From contig WBXJ01000083.1 in NCBI GenBank assembly GCA_008933045.1, positions 1-11,249 of the forward strand: 11,249 nt of DNA, written 5' to 3'. Positions within the stretch are counted from its first letter, which is position 1. Each line of letters starts with the position of its first letter. The position numbers were made by a program, and so were the translations under genes. Shown here piece by piece: positions 1-6,566 of this stretch. The DNA comes from Verrucomicrobiota bacterium (GTDB lineage Bacteria; Verrucomicrobiota; Verrucomicrobiia; Limisphaerales; SXQI01). A model generated the notes under the pieces. The model was given only the letters and a program-made list of their open reading frames with translations, did not search any database and had not been told where the DNA came from.

Positions 1-118
1 CCCGCCGACTTATTAGCCATCAAATCACCCCACCTCTCACCCAAAATATTCTTGCTACACCCCATCCCTTTAGAGTCGCCCCTTCCTCATCAAGGGGGGG
101 CACGATGTACGAAGGTTG

Positions 119-493
119 CCCGGCGGAAGGAAAAGTATAGATTCAACCATTTACACAAGCTCTAGCATGCTACGCACGATGGAGTTAATTCTGGGAGAAC
201 CTATCTCCCAGTTCGATGCCTTCGCAAATCCCATGACCGCTTCGTTTCAAGCTCAACCCGATTTGCGTTCTTATAAAGTCCGCCCGATCAATATCGACCT
301 GAACGAACGCAATCAAATCACGGCTTACGGTGCCGAAAAATCGCGTAAGATGAATTTCGCCAAAGAGGATGCAGCGGATGGCCTCGTCCTGAATCGCGTT
401 CTCTGGCATAGCATCAAACGAGCGGATGTCCCCATGCCCGCTCCCACCCGTGCCGCATTTGTATTCCCTATGCAGGAGGACTCAGATGATTAG
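119..493 (+). pseudogene. 3' remnant of a phosphoesterase (alkaline-phosphatase-like) gene
   Basis: The reading frame gives about 125 residues that match, from memory of the family, only the C-terminal tail of bacterial phosphoesterase-family proteins (PF04185-like, often fused to YncE-type beta-propellers). Visible hallmarks are DSTIYTSSSMLRTMELILG, the SQFDAFANPM stretch, a DLNE segment, and the closing MPAPTRAAFVFP followed by an acidic end. The catalytic metal-binding part, which would lie hundreds of residues upstream, is absent. The frame has a TAG at 71-73, and no DGPDHVDAHR-like segment appears in any frame of bases 1-118. The only start is a TTG at 116 with no Shine-Dalgarno. A tandem ggaa duplication at 125-132 may mark a frameshift: removing one copy joins ARR from another frame to KSIDST. 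It converges on the GT39 gene, with 20 bases between the stops. I read it as a decayed fragment. A functional short protein is less likely. Confidence 0.6.
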
Positions 494-513
494 GATTTTG
501 CTGCAATTCCTAG

Positions 514-1998
514 CTACGGCTTAATCCACATGGTGATATCCATTTTTCGACCCCGCACTACATTCCACCCTTCAACACGGTGAATTAACCATGTTGTAGG
601 GGGGGTGGGTAACAACTCCGCAGCATCGCGGGTGGGTAAAATCGCCAGCCGTGCTCCGGGTTTTTCCATAAACTTCACCACCTCTGGGGAGGAAAGGGAC
701 TCATGGTATTTTCTTGTGTAGCGTCGAAAATACCAAGCCAAACTTGGTTCCTGATAGTCACTCGAGCAAAATTCTGTCTCGGCTGTCAGATAGGGTGCCG
801 CGAGTTCAATAAGGCGGATTGTGGGAAAGTAGGGTCTCACCAGTGGAGCCACTACCAACGAAATAACCAACGCGAATCCGACCATGAAAACCGATCCGAA
901 TCGCAAGGCTCGGAGGGACCACTTGCATTGCTGCCATTCGGAGACGAACAGAAGGGCAACGCAAGGGAAAGCCGGGAGTGTGTAATGCGGCAATTTAGTT
1001 TTAACCAAGGTGAAAATCAGGAAGATGAGCAGTATCCCTCGACCTAGATATTTTTCGGACCACAAGGGATCGGATCGTTTGCGCCAAGCCATTAACAACT
1101 TGGGAACCCAAAGGCACCAGGGAAAGAAACTAAAGAAAAAGGTCAAAAAATAAAACGGAAGTGAAGCAAGATAGGTGAACCATCCTCCTCCGCCATGACC
1201 TTCCATTGTTTGGAGGGATCGAGCAACGACATGACGACCGATACCAATTTTGAAAAACTCACCCTGCGTTTTAATCAAAGCGGGAATGCCCCACAGACCG
1301 ATGATAAAAAACATCAATAGAAGACCATAACCCCAGCACATGCGATCATTCGCCCACCGTTTCCCCATGGATTTCGATGACCATAAAACCATCCCAATAG
1401 CAATCCATCCCACGGGACCCTTCGCCAAAAAGGCGAGTGCCAACGAACCATAAAAAATCCACCACCATCGACCATGAAACGTTGGCTTATTATTCGATTG
1501 TAGAAGCTCCCAACCCGCCCACATTGCGAGGGTTGAAAAACAAATCATCAACATGTCGGCTAATGCCAATTTTGAGTGAATCAGGGTTTGCAGCGAAAGC
1601 GTAAAAACAACCGCCGCCCAAAACCCAGTGGTCTCTCCTTTCCATCGCCGTCCAAAACCAAAAATAATGACTGCGGTCAATGCTGCGGCCAGCATTGATG
1701 GAACCCGAACACTCACATCCGATTCTCCAATCAATCCAGCCACAGCGCGTTGGCACCAATAAACCAGAGGGGGTTTGTCGAATCGGTAATTGTTGTTGAA
1801 ATACGGGATGACCCATTCGTCCCGTTCCCTCATCTCCCTAGACGCCTCTGCAAAACGAGGTTCGTCACGATCCAAAATCGGCAACCACCAAGAACCTGCC
1901 GCCGCCAATAAGAACGCGAACAACCCCAGAAATATGACTTTGCGAAGAGTCGTATTCATTTTGGCAAAAACAAACGTCCAAGGATTGCTGAAAGGCAT
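514..1998 (-). CDS. ArnT-like GT39/PMT-family glycosyltransferase, integral membrane
   Basis: This 494-residue polytopic membrane protein resembles the ArnT/PMT superfamily, which moves a sugar from a polyprenyl-phosphate carrier to a lipid or protein on the periplasmic face. After the first hydrophobic helix (about residues 21-40) comes the signature loop DRDEPRFAEASREM, with acidic D43, D45 and E46, the usual catalytic or metal-binding positions. A second conserved loop follows, FDKPPLVYW (73-81), equivalent to the FEKP segment of ArnT. The rest is a series of hydrophobic helices with a short soluble C-terminal part, and the length is slightly below ArnT (about 550). The acceptor and sugar cannot be read from sequence. 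Met14 (codon starting at 1959) is an alternative start, since family members usually begin just before the first helix; neither start has a clear Shine-Dalgarno. It is divergent from the PAP2 gene, and a carrier phosphatase beside a carrier-dependent transferase fits an envelope-modification role. Confidence 0.85.
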   Translation of the reverse strand: MPFSNPWTFVFAKMNTTLRKVIFLGLFAFLLAAAGSWWLPILDRDEPRFAEASREMRERDEWVIPYFNNNYRFDKPPLVYWCQRAVAGLIGESDVSVRVPSMLAAALTAVIIFGFGRRWKGETTGFWAAVVFTLSLQTLIHSKLALADMLMICFSTLAMWAGWELLQSNNKPTFHGRWWWIFYGSLALAFLAKGPVGWIAIGMVLWSSKSMGKRWANDRMCWGYGLLLMFFIIGLWGIPALIKTQGEFFKIGIGRHVVARSLQTMEGHGGGGWFTYLASLPFYFLTFFFSFFPWCLWVPKLLMAWRKRSDPLWSEKYLGRGILLIFLIFTLVKTKLPHYTLPAFPCVALLFVSEWQQCKWSLRALRFGSVFMVGFALVISLVVAPLVRPYFPTIRLIELAAPYLTAETEFCSSDYQEPSLAWYFRRYTRKYHESLSSPEVVKFMEKPGARLAILPTRDAAELLPTPPTTWLIHRVEGWNVVRGRKMDITMWIKP

Positions 1999-2022
1999 GG
2001 TCTGTATTAATATGCGTCCTGA

Positions 2023-2733
2023 ATGTCAGAAATGAGCAAATCAGCCAATCTATCAGCCGAGCAAGCTAAATCAACCTCAATAAACAAGCTCATCCTAGCC
2101 TGGATAGGAGCCTTTGCTACGGTCATTTTAGTGAGTTTTTCATTGGATGAAACAATTCGAAATTATGTTCAGGAAAACCAAAACCAAAACACCAATAGCC
2201 TTGCCCGACTGGTCAGTCATTATTCCGAACTGCACTTTCTTTTAATCTGTTTGATTCCCGCAGCCATCTATTGCCACCGCCGTCGACAGAGGCTGGCTTC
2301 AAAGCTTATTCTCGGCATGGTTCTTGGTTCGCTCATTGCGGGTTCTGTCACCCTTTCGATTCGTTGCTCAACAGGTCGTACCCGCCCTAGTGCCCAAATT
2401 CCCCAAGGGTGGTATGGCCTTCGCCATGATGGAAAATGGTTGGTGGGTGTTTACGATTACAACGCTTTTCCATCCGGACACACTGGTGCCGCGGCAGGAT
2501 TTGTTGCCGTGCTGTTATTCCAGCGACGCCGAGGGTGGTGGTATCTCGTTCTAACAGTTCCTGCTCTAGTTGGATGGTCGCGCATTTATTTGGATCGCCA
2601 CCGAATTTCAGATGTCGTTTGTGGGACTATGATCGGCCTTGGGGGAGGTTGGGTGGCGGCTCGACTCATTGGGTTGTACAAGCCGGAAACCCGCAACGAC
2701 CAATTGGCTCAAAGCACAACGGATCCAAACTAA
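2023..2733 (+). CDS. PAP2-superfamily membrane phosphatase
   Basis: A 236-residue membrane protein with all three motifs of the PAP2 acid-phosphatase superfamily. Motif 1 is Rx6RP (R114, R121-P122, with Arg where Lys is common), motif 2 is PSGHT (150-154, with His153), and motif 3 is SRx5Hx3D (S186-R187, H193, D197). By family knowledge the histidines form and resolve a phospho-enzyme on lipid phosphates or pyrophosphates, such as phosphatidate, PGP, undecaprenyl-PP or lipid A phosphates; the exact substrate is unknown here. Hydrophobic helices lie at about 23-41, 70-85, 92-112, 156-170 and 173-185, plus one near the C-terminus (about 198-216). The start is ATG 2023 or ATG 2032; neither has a strong ribosome binding site. 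The LAB_N pseudogene starts 22 bases after its stop, so the two were probably co-transcribed. The divergent GT39 gene starts 24 bases upstream. Confidence 0.87.
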   Translation: MSEMSKSANLSAEQAKSTSINKLILAWIGAFATVILVSFSLDETIRNYVQENQNQNTNSLARLVSHYSELHFLLICLIPAAIYCHRRRQRLASKLILGMVLGSLIAGSVTLSIRCSTGRTRPSAQIPQGWYGLRHDGKWLVGVYDYNAFPSGHTGAAAGFVAVLLFQRRRGWWYLVLTVPALVGWSRIYLDRHRISDVVCGTMIGLGGGWVAARLIGLYKPETRNDQLAQSTTDPN

Positions 2734-2755
2734 AATCTTAAACGGACAACTTTTT

Positions 2756-3074
2756 ATGAATCAGGTGCTGTTTAACATCGGTCAAATCGGCGTCACTCCT
2801 TGGAAACTCGTGGACTATATCGGCGTTGCCCTTTTTTCAGGGCGATGGTTTGTGCAAATGATCGCATCCCGAGCCAATGGACGCCTTACTCTGCCGCGAT
2901 TGTTCTAGCATATTAGCATGCTCAGCAGCTTAATTTTTATTTCTTATTTTATTTTTGTTAAAACTATTTTGTTGTAGTTTTTCTAATTTATTTAAATGCT
3001 TTGTTGCTGAATACAATATCTGTTTAAAATCAAAAAATCGAATGAACCGTCCGCTTGTGCATTCTAGCCCATAA
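2756..3074 (+). pseudogene. LAB_N-domain (lipid A biosynthesis N-terminal domain) protein, disrupted
   Basis: From ATG 2756 the frame reads 50 residues (TPWKLVDYIGVALFSGRWFV, then QMIASR and PRLF), the typical start of small LAB_N proteins (PF07578-like, about 90-110 residues), which accompany lipid-carrier glycosyltransferases. The stop is TAG at 2906-2908, exactly where family members have Trp (PRLFW). Homology continues straight through: HISMLSSLIFISYFIF then VK corresponds to the expected second helix. A one-base frameshift somewhere in 2961-2984 then moves the tail into another frame, where SNLFKCFVAEYNICLK (2982-3029) matches the family's SNLFPAFVAGYNLYL-type third helix, ending at TAA 3072-3074. 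Two independent lesions make it a pseudogene rather than suppressed read-through. Base composition becomes very AT-rich over the broken part. It sits 22 bases behind the PAP2 gene. Confidence 0.8.
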
Positions 3075-3090
3075 TTCCGAGGTGCGGAAT
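3074..3090. other. Short hairpin at the old end of the LAB_N frame
   Basis: The arms attccg (3074-3079) and cggaat (3085-3090) pair perfectly around a five-base loop. There is no T tract after it, so it is at best a relic of a terminator. It begins on the last base of the shifted LAB_N stop codon. Confidence 0.25.
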
Positions 3091-3102
3091 AGCCTTGGGG
3101 CA

Positions 3103-3192
3103 ACTTCCAGAAACCTCCCACTTTGAAAAATGTTATTCAAAAACCCCAGCAAAACCAGCCCTGAACTTTTAAAAAGCTGAGTTTCTGGAAGT
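3103..3192. repeat. 12-base perfect inverted repeat enclosing 66 AT-rich bases
   Basis: acttccagaaac at 3103-3114 is the exact reverse complement of gtttctggaagt at 3181-3192. The 90-base unit contains no usable reading frame and lies just before the change to GC-rich DNA. It could be a large hairpin, a MITE-like or palindromic repeat unit, or the scar of a small element. Only a two-base CA flanks both sides, which is too short to call a target-site duplication. Confidence 0.4.
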
Positions 3193-3435
3193 CACCTAAA
3201 GCAAATTTTCGTATTCTTGATGTTTTCGCCCCAGACCTACAGGCTGAAGCTCATCCGCATCGTGCCGTTGCAAAGCGTCGGCAGCTCCAGCGCGGCGGAT
3301 CGCGTCCGGTTCCTCGCGCCGGGCACTGCGGCAAACGGGCCGCGGCTGAGCAAGTGGGTCGATACGCCCTTACTCAAGTATGAACGCAGCAATACCGGGC
3401 AGCTCAATAATTCCAAGCGCACGCAGGCAGTCCCG
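3193..3435. other. Intergenic region, GC-rich, no recognised gene
   Basis: This stretch lies between the inverted repeat and the 3' end of sbtB. An open frame on the plus strand starts at ATG 3217 and reads RLKLIRIVPLQS, then SSSAADRVRFLAPG, then KWVDTPLLKYERSNTGQLNN, continuing to a stop at 3547-3549 and so overlapping the sbtB tail head-on. It has no recognisable domain and no ribosome binding site. The opposite strand is also open (3237-3461). Both-strand openness in GC-rich DNA argues against coding. It may be a dispersed repeat or gene debris. No strong sbtB terminator with a T tract was seen. Confidence 0.3.
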
Positions 3436-3738
3436 CTAGAATTTTTCCTTTCGCAACACACGCACCTCGCACTCGAAAGCGATCATGGCATAGCGGGGAA
3501 AGAATTCCTTTTCCAGCCGCGTCAGCAAAGTGTCTGCGACTGTCGGTGACACCACGACTTCGATCTGGATGTTCGCAAACTCGGGGATGTCCCCCGGACG
3601 TTTGCCCTGCGAACCGTCGCCTTCCACCGCGAAGAGTGTGTAGCCATGTGCCCCAACTTCGCGGAGAAGTTTCGTTACCGCCTCCCTCGCGTAGGCTTCG
3701 CAGACTATAGTGACCAGTTTCATCGGGTGTGTTTTCAT
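3436..3738 (-). CDS. sbtB: SbtB-like PII-family regulator of the bicarbonate transporter
   Basis: A 100-residue PII-like protein starting MKTHPMKLVTIVCEAYAREA. The ferredoxin-like core is visible: first strand KLVTIVCE (7-14), helix 15-28, second strand GYTLFAVEG (32-40), a short T-loop GDGSQGKRPGDIPEF (40-54), third strand ANIQIEVVV (55-63), helix 66-79, and a last strand near 84-95. In cyanobacteria SbtB binds adenine nucleotides and docks its T-loop into SbtA to control bicarbonate uptake; a similar role is inferred here. The C-terminus ends at VLRKEKF and lacks the Cys-containing CGPEGC tail of several cyanobacterial SbtB proteins. The ATG at 3738 lies four bases after the sbtA stop, so translation is probably coupled. 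ATG 3723 is an alternative start giving MKLVTIV. The pairing with sbtA is the main argument for the name. Confidence 0.83.
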   Translation of the reverse strand: MKTHPMKLVTIVCEAYAREAVTKLLREVGAHGYTLFAVEGDGSQGKRPGDIPEFANIQIEVVVSPTVADTLLTRLEKEFFPRYAMIAFECEVRVLRKEKF

Positions 3739-3742
3739 GGCT

Positions 3743-4723
3743 TCAAGAGTAGAGATGGCGGGCGATCTCCAAGTAAATTGGGATGCCCAGCGTGATGTTG
3801 AACGGGAACGTGATGGCGAGTGACGACGTGAGGTAAAGCGTCGGGTTCGCTTCTGGCAGTGAAATGCGGATGGCGACTGGAGCGGCAATGTAAGACGCGC
3901 TCGCGGACAAAACGCCGAGCAATGTCGCGCCTCCCAGTTCAAGCCCGACGAGCTGGCCGAGATAAACTCCGAGCGTGCCATTGACCAGCGGCACCAGCAC
4001 GCCGAAGCCGAGCAGGAATAGCCCGACCTTTTTTAGATCCTCCAGCCGACGCCCGGCGACCATGCCCATTTCCAGCAGGAAGAGCGCAAGCACGCCCTGA
4101 AACGGCGTGACGAAGAACGCCTCCACTTTTTCCATGCCCGGCTTGCCGCACAGCGCGCCGACGACCAGCGCACCGACCAGCAGAAAGATGCTGCGACCGA
4201 AGATCGCCTCGTGCATCGCTTTCTTGAGCGACACGCCAGATCCTTCGCCCTCCGTCTTCGTGGCAAGTTTGCCCAGCACCACGCCCACGAGGATGGCCGG
4301 TGATTCCATCACGGCGAGAAATGCCGTGGCGTAGTCCTCGTAAGGCTGGTTGACGGCTTTCAGATAATTGGTCGCAGCGATGAACGTGACCGCGCTCACC
4401 GAGCCGTAATGCGCCGCGATGGCGGCGGAGTCCACGGCGGAAAATTTTCCACCGAAGCGCAGCAGTGGATAGGTCCACAGCGGAATCAACGCACCGAGGG
4501 CCAAGGCCGCCAGCGCAGGCAGCCAGACCTTGGCGAGGCCGGCCTCGGCGATGGCCACGCCGCCTTTGAAGCCGATGGCCACGAGCAGGTAAATCGTCAG
4601 TCCCACATAAAGCGGTTCAGGGAATTTCAGATCGCTCTTGGTGAGCGCGGCCATGAGGCCCAGTGCGAAGAACAGCACGGCGGGCGACAGCAGGTTGGCG
4701 CGGATGGCGTCGAGGATTTCCAT
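3743..4723 (-). CDS. sbtA: SbtA, sodium-dependent bicarbonate transporter
   Basis: A 326-residue permease of the SbtA family (PF05982, formerly DUF897), which in cyanobacteria imports bicarbonate with sodium across the inner membrane. Family marks are the N-terminal LLSPAVLFFALGLMAA, the KSDLKFPEPLY loop, AAHYGSVSAVTFIAA in the first half and the matching ASASYIAAPVAIRISLPEAN in the second half (the inverted-repeat core binding the anion), and the closing LAITFPFNITLGIPIY. About ten hydrophobic helices are visible, with a central cytoplasmic linker near KLATKTEGEGSGVSLKKA. Length fits the non-cyanobacterial members (about 320-330). I prefer ATG 4723; a GTG at 4729 adds two residues. It begins 23 bases after the channel gene stop and is followed by sbtB after four bases, so it lies inside one operon. 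Without visible carboxysome or Rubisco genes, a role in anaplerotic carboxylation or pH and sodium balance is as likely as carbon fixation. Confidence 0.92.
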   Translation of the reverse strand: MEILDAIRANLLSPAVLFFALGLMAALTKSDLKFPEPLYVGLTIYLLVAIGFKGGVAIAEAGLAKVWLPALAALALGALIPLWTYPLLRFGGKFSAVDSAAIAAHYGSVSAVTFIAATNYLKAVNQPYEDYATAFLAVMESPAILVGVVLGKLATKTEGEGSGVSLKKAMHEAIFGRSIFLLVGALVVGALCGKPGMEKVEAFFVTPFQGVLALFLLEMGMVAGRRLEDLKKVGLFLLGFGVLVPLVNGTLGVYLGQLVGLELGGATLLGVLSASASYIAAPVAIRISLPEANPTLYLTSSLAITFPFNITLGIPIYLEIARHLYS

Positions 4724-4746
4724 GGTCACAATTGATTTGGTTCCAA

Positions 4747-5607
4747 CTACGGCCCGTACTTTAGAAGGGGCTGTCTTTCATGTGCCCGGTGCCGTAGGCT
4801 GCGCAGTTGCACATGCAGGGCTTCCGTTTGCCGTTCGAGCGCGCGTAATTCGTCGTCGAGCGTGATTGAGCCGGTTTCCTTGATGTGCTTCGCACGATCA
4901 CGGACGGCCATCTCTTCGTGCATCTCGGACATGCTGCTCATGATGATACCGATGAAAAGATTCATGATGATCATCGTGCCGAACACGATGAAGGTGACAA
5001 AGTAGATGGCGACTTTGATGCCCGCGACGTGGGCGACTTGCAGGTTGAAAATATCAGCCCAGTTATCAAGCGTCACAAGCCGGAACAGCGACAGCATCGC
5101 CGTCGGCAGCGAGCCGAAATGAACAGGATCGGTCTTGCCGAACAGATGAATGCCCGCGACCGCATAGATATAGAACAATAGGGCCAACAGCAGGCCGACG
5201 TATCCCATGGCGGACAAACTTTTTAGCAAAGCGCCCACGAGCAATTGCAACTTGGGCAGCGCGCTCACGAGCCGCAGCAACCGCAGCGCACGCGTCAGTC
5301 GGAGCACCGCCGCGAACGGCCCGCCCACGGGCAACACGCACAGCACGACAATCAGGAAATCAAAGACGTTCCAACTGTCGGCAAAATAGCGCCACGGTTT
5401 GCGCCCGTGCGCCCCTATCTTCAACGCGGCTTCAAGGATGAAGGTGGCGAGGATCAACTTGTCAAACGCCAGCAGCAGCGTGCCGTGGCGTTCCATCATG
5501 GCCGGACTGGTTTCCAGTCCGGCGACCACACCAGCCAGCACGATTACCGCCACGATGAAGTAGTGGAACGACTTCATCGCAACGAGTTGTTTGACGCGTT
5601 GGGTCAT
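4747..5607 (-). CDS. Single-domain voltage-gated cation channel (NaChBac/CavAb type)
   Basis: A 286-residue ion-transport-domain protein (PF00520 type) that would form homotetramers in the inner membrane. S1 is about 14-31, S2 44-62, S3 77-93, and S4 carries the voltage sensor RLTRALRLLRL with R103, R106, R109 and R112 at every third position. S5 is about 131-154, followed by a pore helix and filter FRLVTLDNWADIF (175-187) and S6 at 196-224. The tail has a charged helix ending in a coiled-coil-like DDELRALERQTEALHVQLRS, as in NaChBac-type C-terminal bundles. Bacterial sodium channels carry TLESW; here it is TLDNWAD, with D181 and D185, resembling the calcium-selective design. The start at ATG 5607 is chosen because it lies two bases after the terC stop (translational coupling) and just before S1; an open upstream extension to 5736 overlaps terC and is unlikely to be coding. 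Confidence 0.88.
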   Translation of the reverse strand: MTQRVKQLVAMKSFHYFIVAVIVLAGVVAGLETSPAMMERHGTLLLAFDKLILATFILEAALKIGAHGRKPWRYFADSWNVFDFLIVVLCVLPVGGPFAAVLRLTRALRLLRLVSALPKLQLLVGALLKSLSAMGYVGLLLALLFYIYAVAGIHLFGKTDPVHFGSLPTAMLSLFRLVTLDNWADIFNLQVAHVAGIKVAIYFVTFIVFGTMIIMNLFIGIIMSSMSEMHEEMAVRDRAKHIKETGSITLDDELRALERQTEALHVQLRSLRHRAHERQPLLKYGP

Positions 5608-5609
5608 GT

Positions 5610-6559
5610 TCAGTCCAAAGTTTTGGGAGCAACGACAGGTAACACTAATTTCTTCGGTCGCAGCAGCGACATCACCACCGACGTGGCGAGAACCAATACG
5701 ATAACGCCGAGCGAGATATGGGTGTCGATGGCCCATTTCGTGTGCGCGAGGAGCATTTTCACGCCGACGAACGTCAACACCACGCCGAGGCCAATCTTGA
5801 GGTAATGGAATTTGTCCATCACGCCCGCCAGCGCGAAATACAACGAGCGGAGGCCGAGAATGGCGAATACGTTCGACGTATAGACAATGAATGGATCTTT
5901 GGTGACGGCGAAGATCGCCGGAATCGAGTCCACGGCGAAAATTACGTCGGAGATTTCAACCAGCAACAGCACTACGAAGAGCGGCGTGGCCATGCGTACG
6001 CCGTTTTCGCGCACGAAGAATTTGTCCCCGCGATAGTCGTTAGTCACGGGCATGAGCTTCTTGAACCACTTCACCACGGGGTTGCGCTCGGGATGAAGCT
6101 CCTCCTCGCGTTTCACGATCATCTTGATGCCCGTGAGAATGAGGAAGGTGCCGAAGATGTAGATGATCCACGAGAATTTCGCGATGAGCGCCGCGCCCAC
6201 GACGATCATTATCGCGCGCATAATCAGCGCGCCCAGGATGCCCAAAAAAGAACCTTGTGCTGATGGATAGGCGGCACGGCAAAGTAGGAAAAGAGCAGCG
6301 CAAAGACGAAGACGTTGTCCACGCTGAGCGACTTCTCGATGACGTAGCCGGTGAAGAATTCGAGACCCTTCGCGTCGCCCATGTAGTGGGCGATACCGAG
6401 GTTGAAGAGCAACGCGAGCACGACCCAGGTGATGGTCCACGCGATCGATTCCTTGACGGTCACGACGTGCGCCTTCCGGTGGAAGACCCCGAGATCGAGC
6501 GCCAGCATCGCGAGGACGAAAACGTTGAAACCGACCCAGAGCCAGATTTGCTGTGACAT
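5610..6559 (-). pseudogene. TerC/Alx-family metal exporter, one-base frameshift
   Basis: The two frames together give about 316 residues, the usual TerC length. From ATG 6559, the first 106 residues contain the helix NVFVLAMLALDLGVFHRKAH and the hallmark FFTGYVIEKSLSVDNVFVF, ending HQHKVLFW. The second frame then resumes precisely at GILGALIMRA and continues through VEISDVIFAVDSIPAIFAVT and FIVYTSNVFAILGLRSLYF to TGA 5610-5612. The shift lies at 6241-6249, where the plus strand has CCC then AAAAAA; one more C would restore the expected FWGILG junction. Family members export manganese (and possibly other divalent cations) and are linked to metal or alkaline stress. The acidic pore residues in SVDN, EISD and AVDS are present, so there is no other sign of decay. 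It could therefore be a sequencing or assembly error, a recent mutation, or a slippage-rescued gene. Its stop lies two bases before the channel start. Confidence 0.85.
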
Positions 6560-6566
6560 AATTAGT

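Noticed and set aside
2906..2908. TAG read-through (pyrrolysine or suppressor) in the LAB_N gene.
   Set aside because: The frame is also broken by a one-base shift a few codons later, so read-through alone would not give the full protein; simple decay explains both.
3739..3981. An upstream extension of sbtB reading through the end of sbtA.
   Set aside because: The extra residues are an antisense-like Arg/Ser-rich shadow of sbtA, and the PII fold begins only at the ATG codons at 3738 or 3723.
5608..5736. A 43-residue N-terminal extension of the channel gene.
   Set aside because: It overlaps the conserved end of terC in another frame, is Arg/His-rich without membrane character, and the ATG at 5607 gives the normal channel start.
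5718..6263. Long plus-strand open frame rich in His and Glu opposite terC.
   Set aside because: It is the complement shadow of the GC-rich terC coding sequence, with no ribosome site or recognisable domain.
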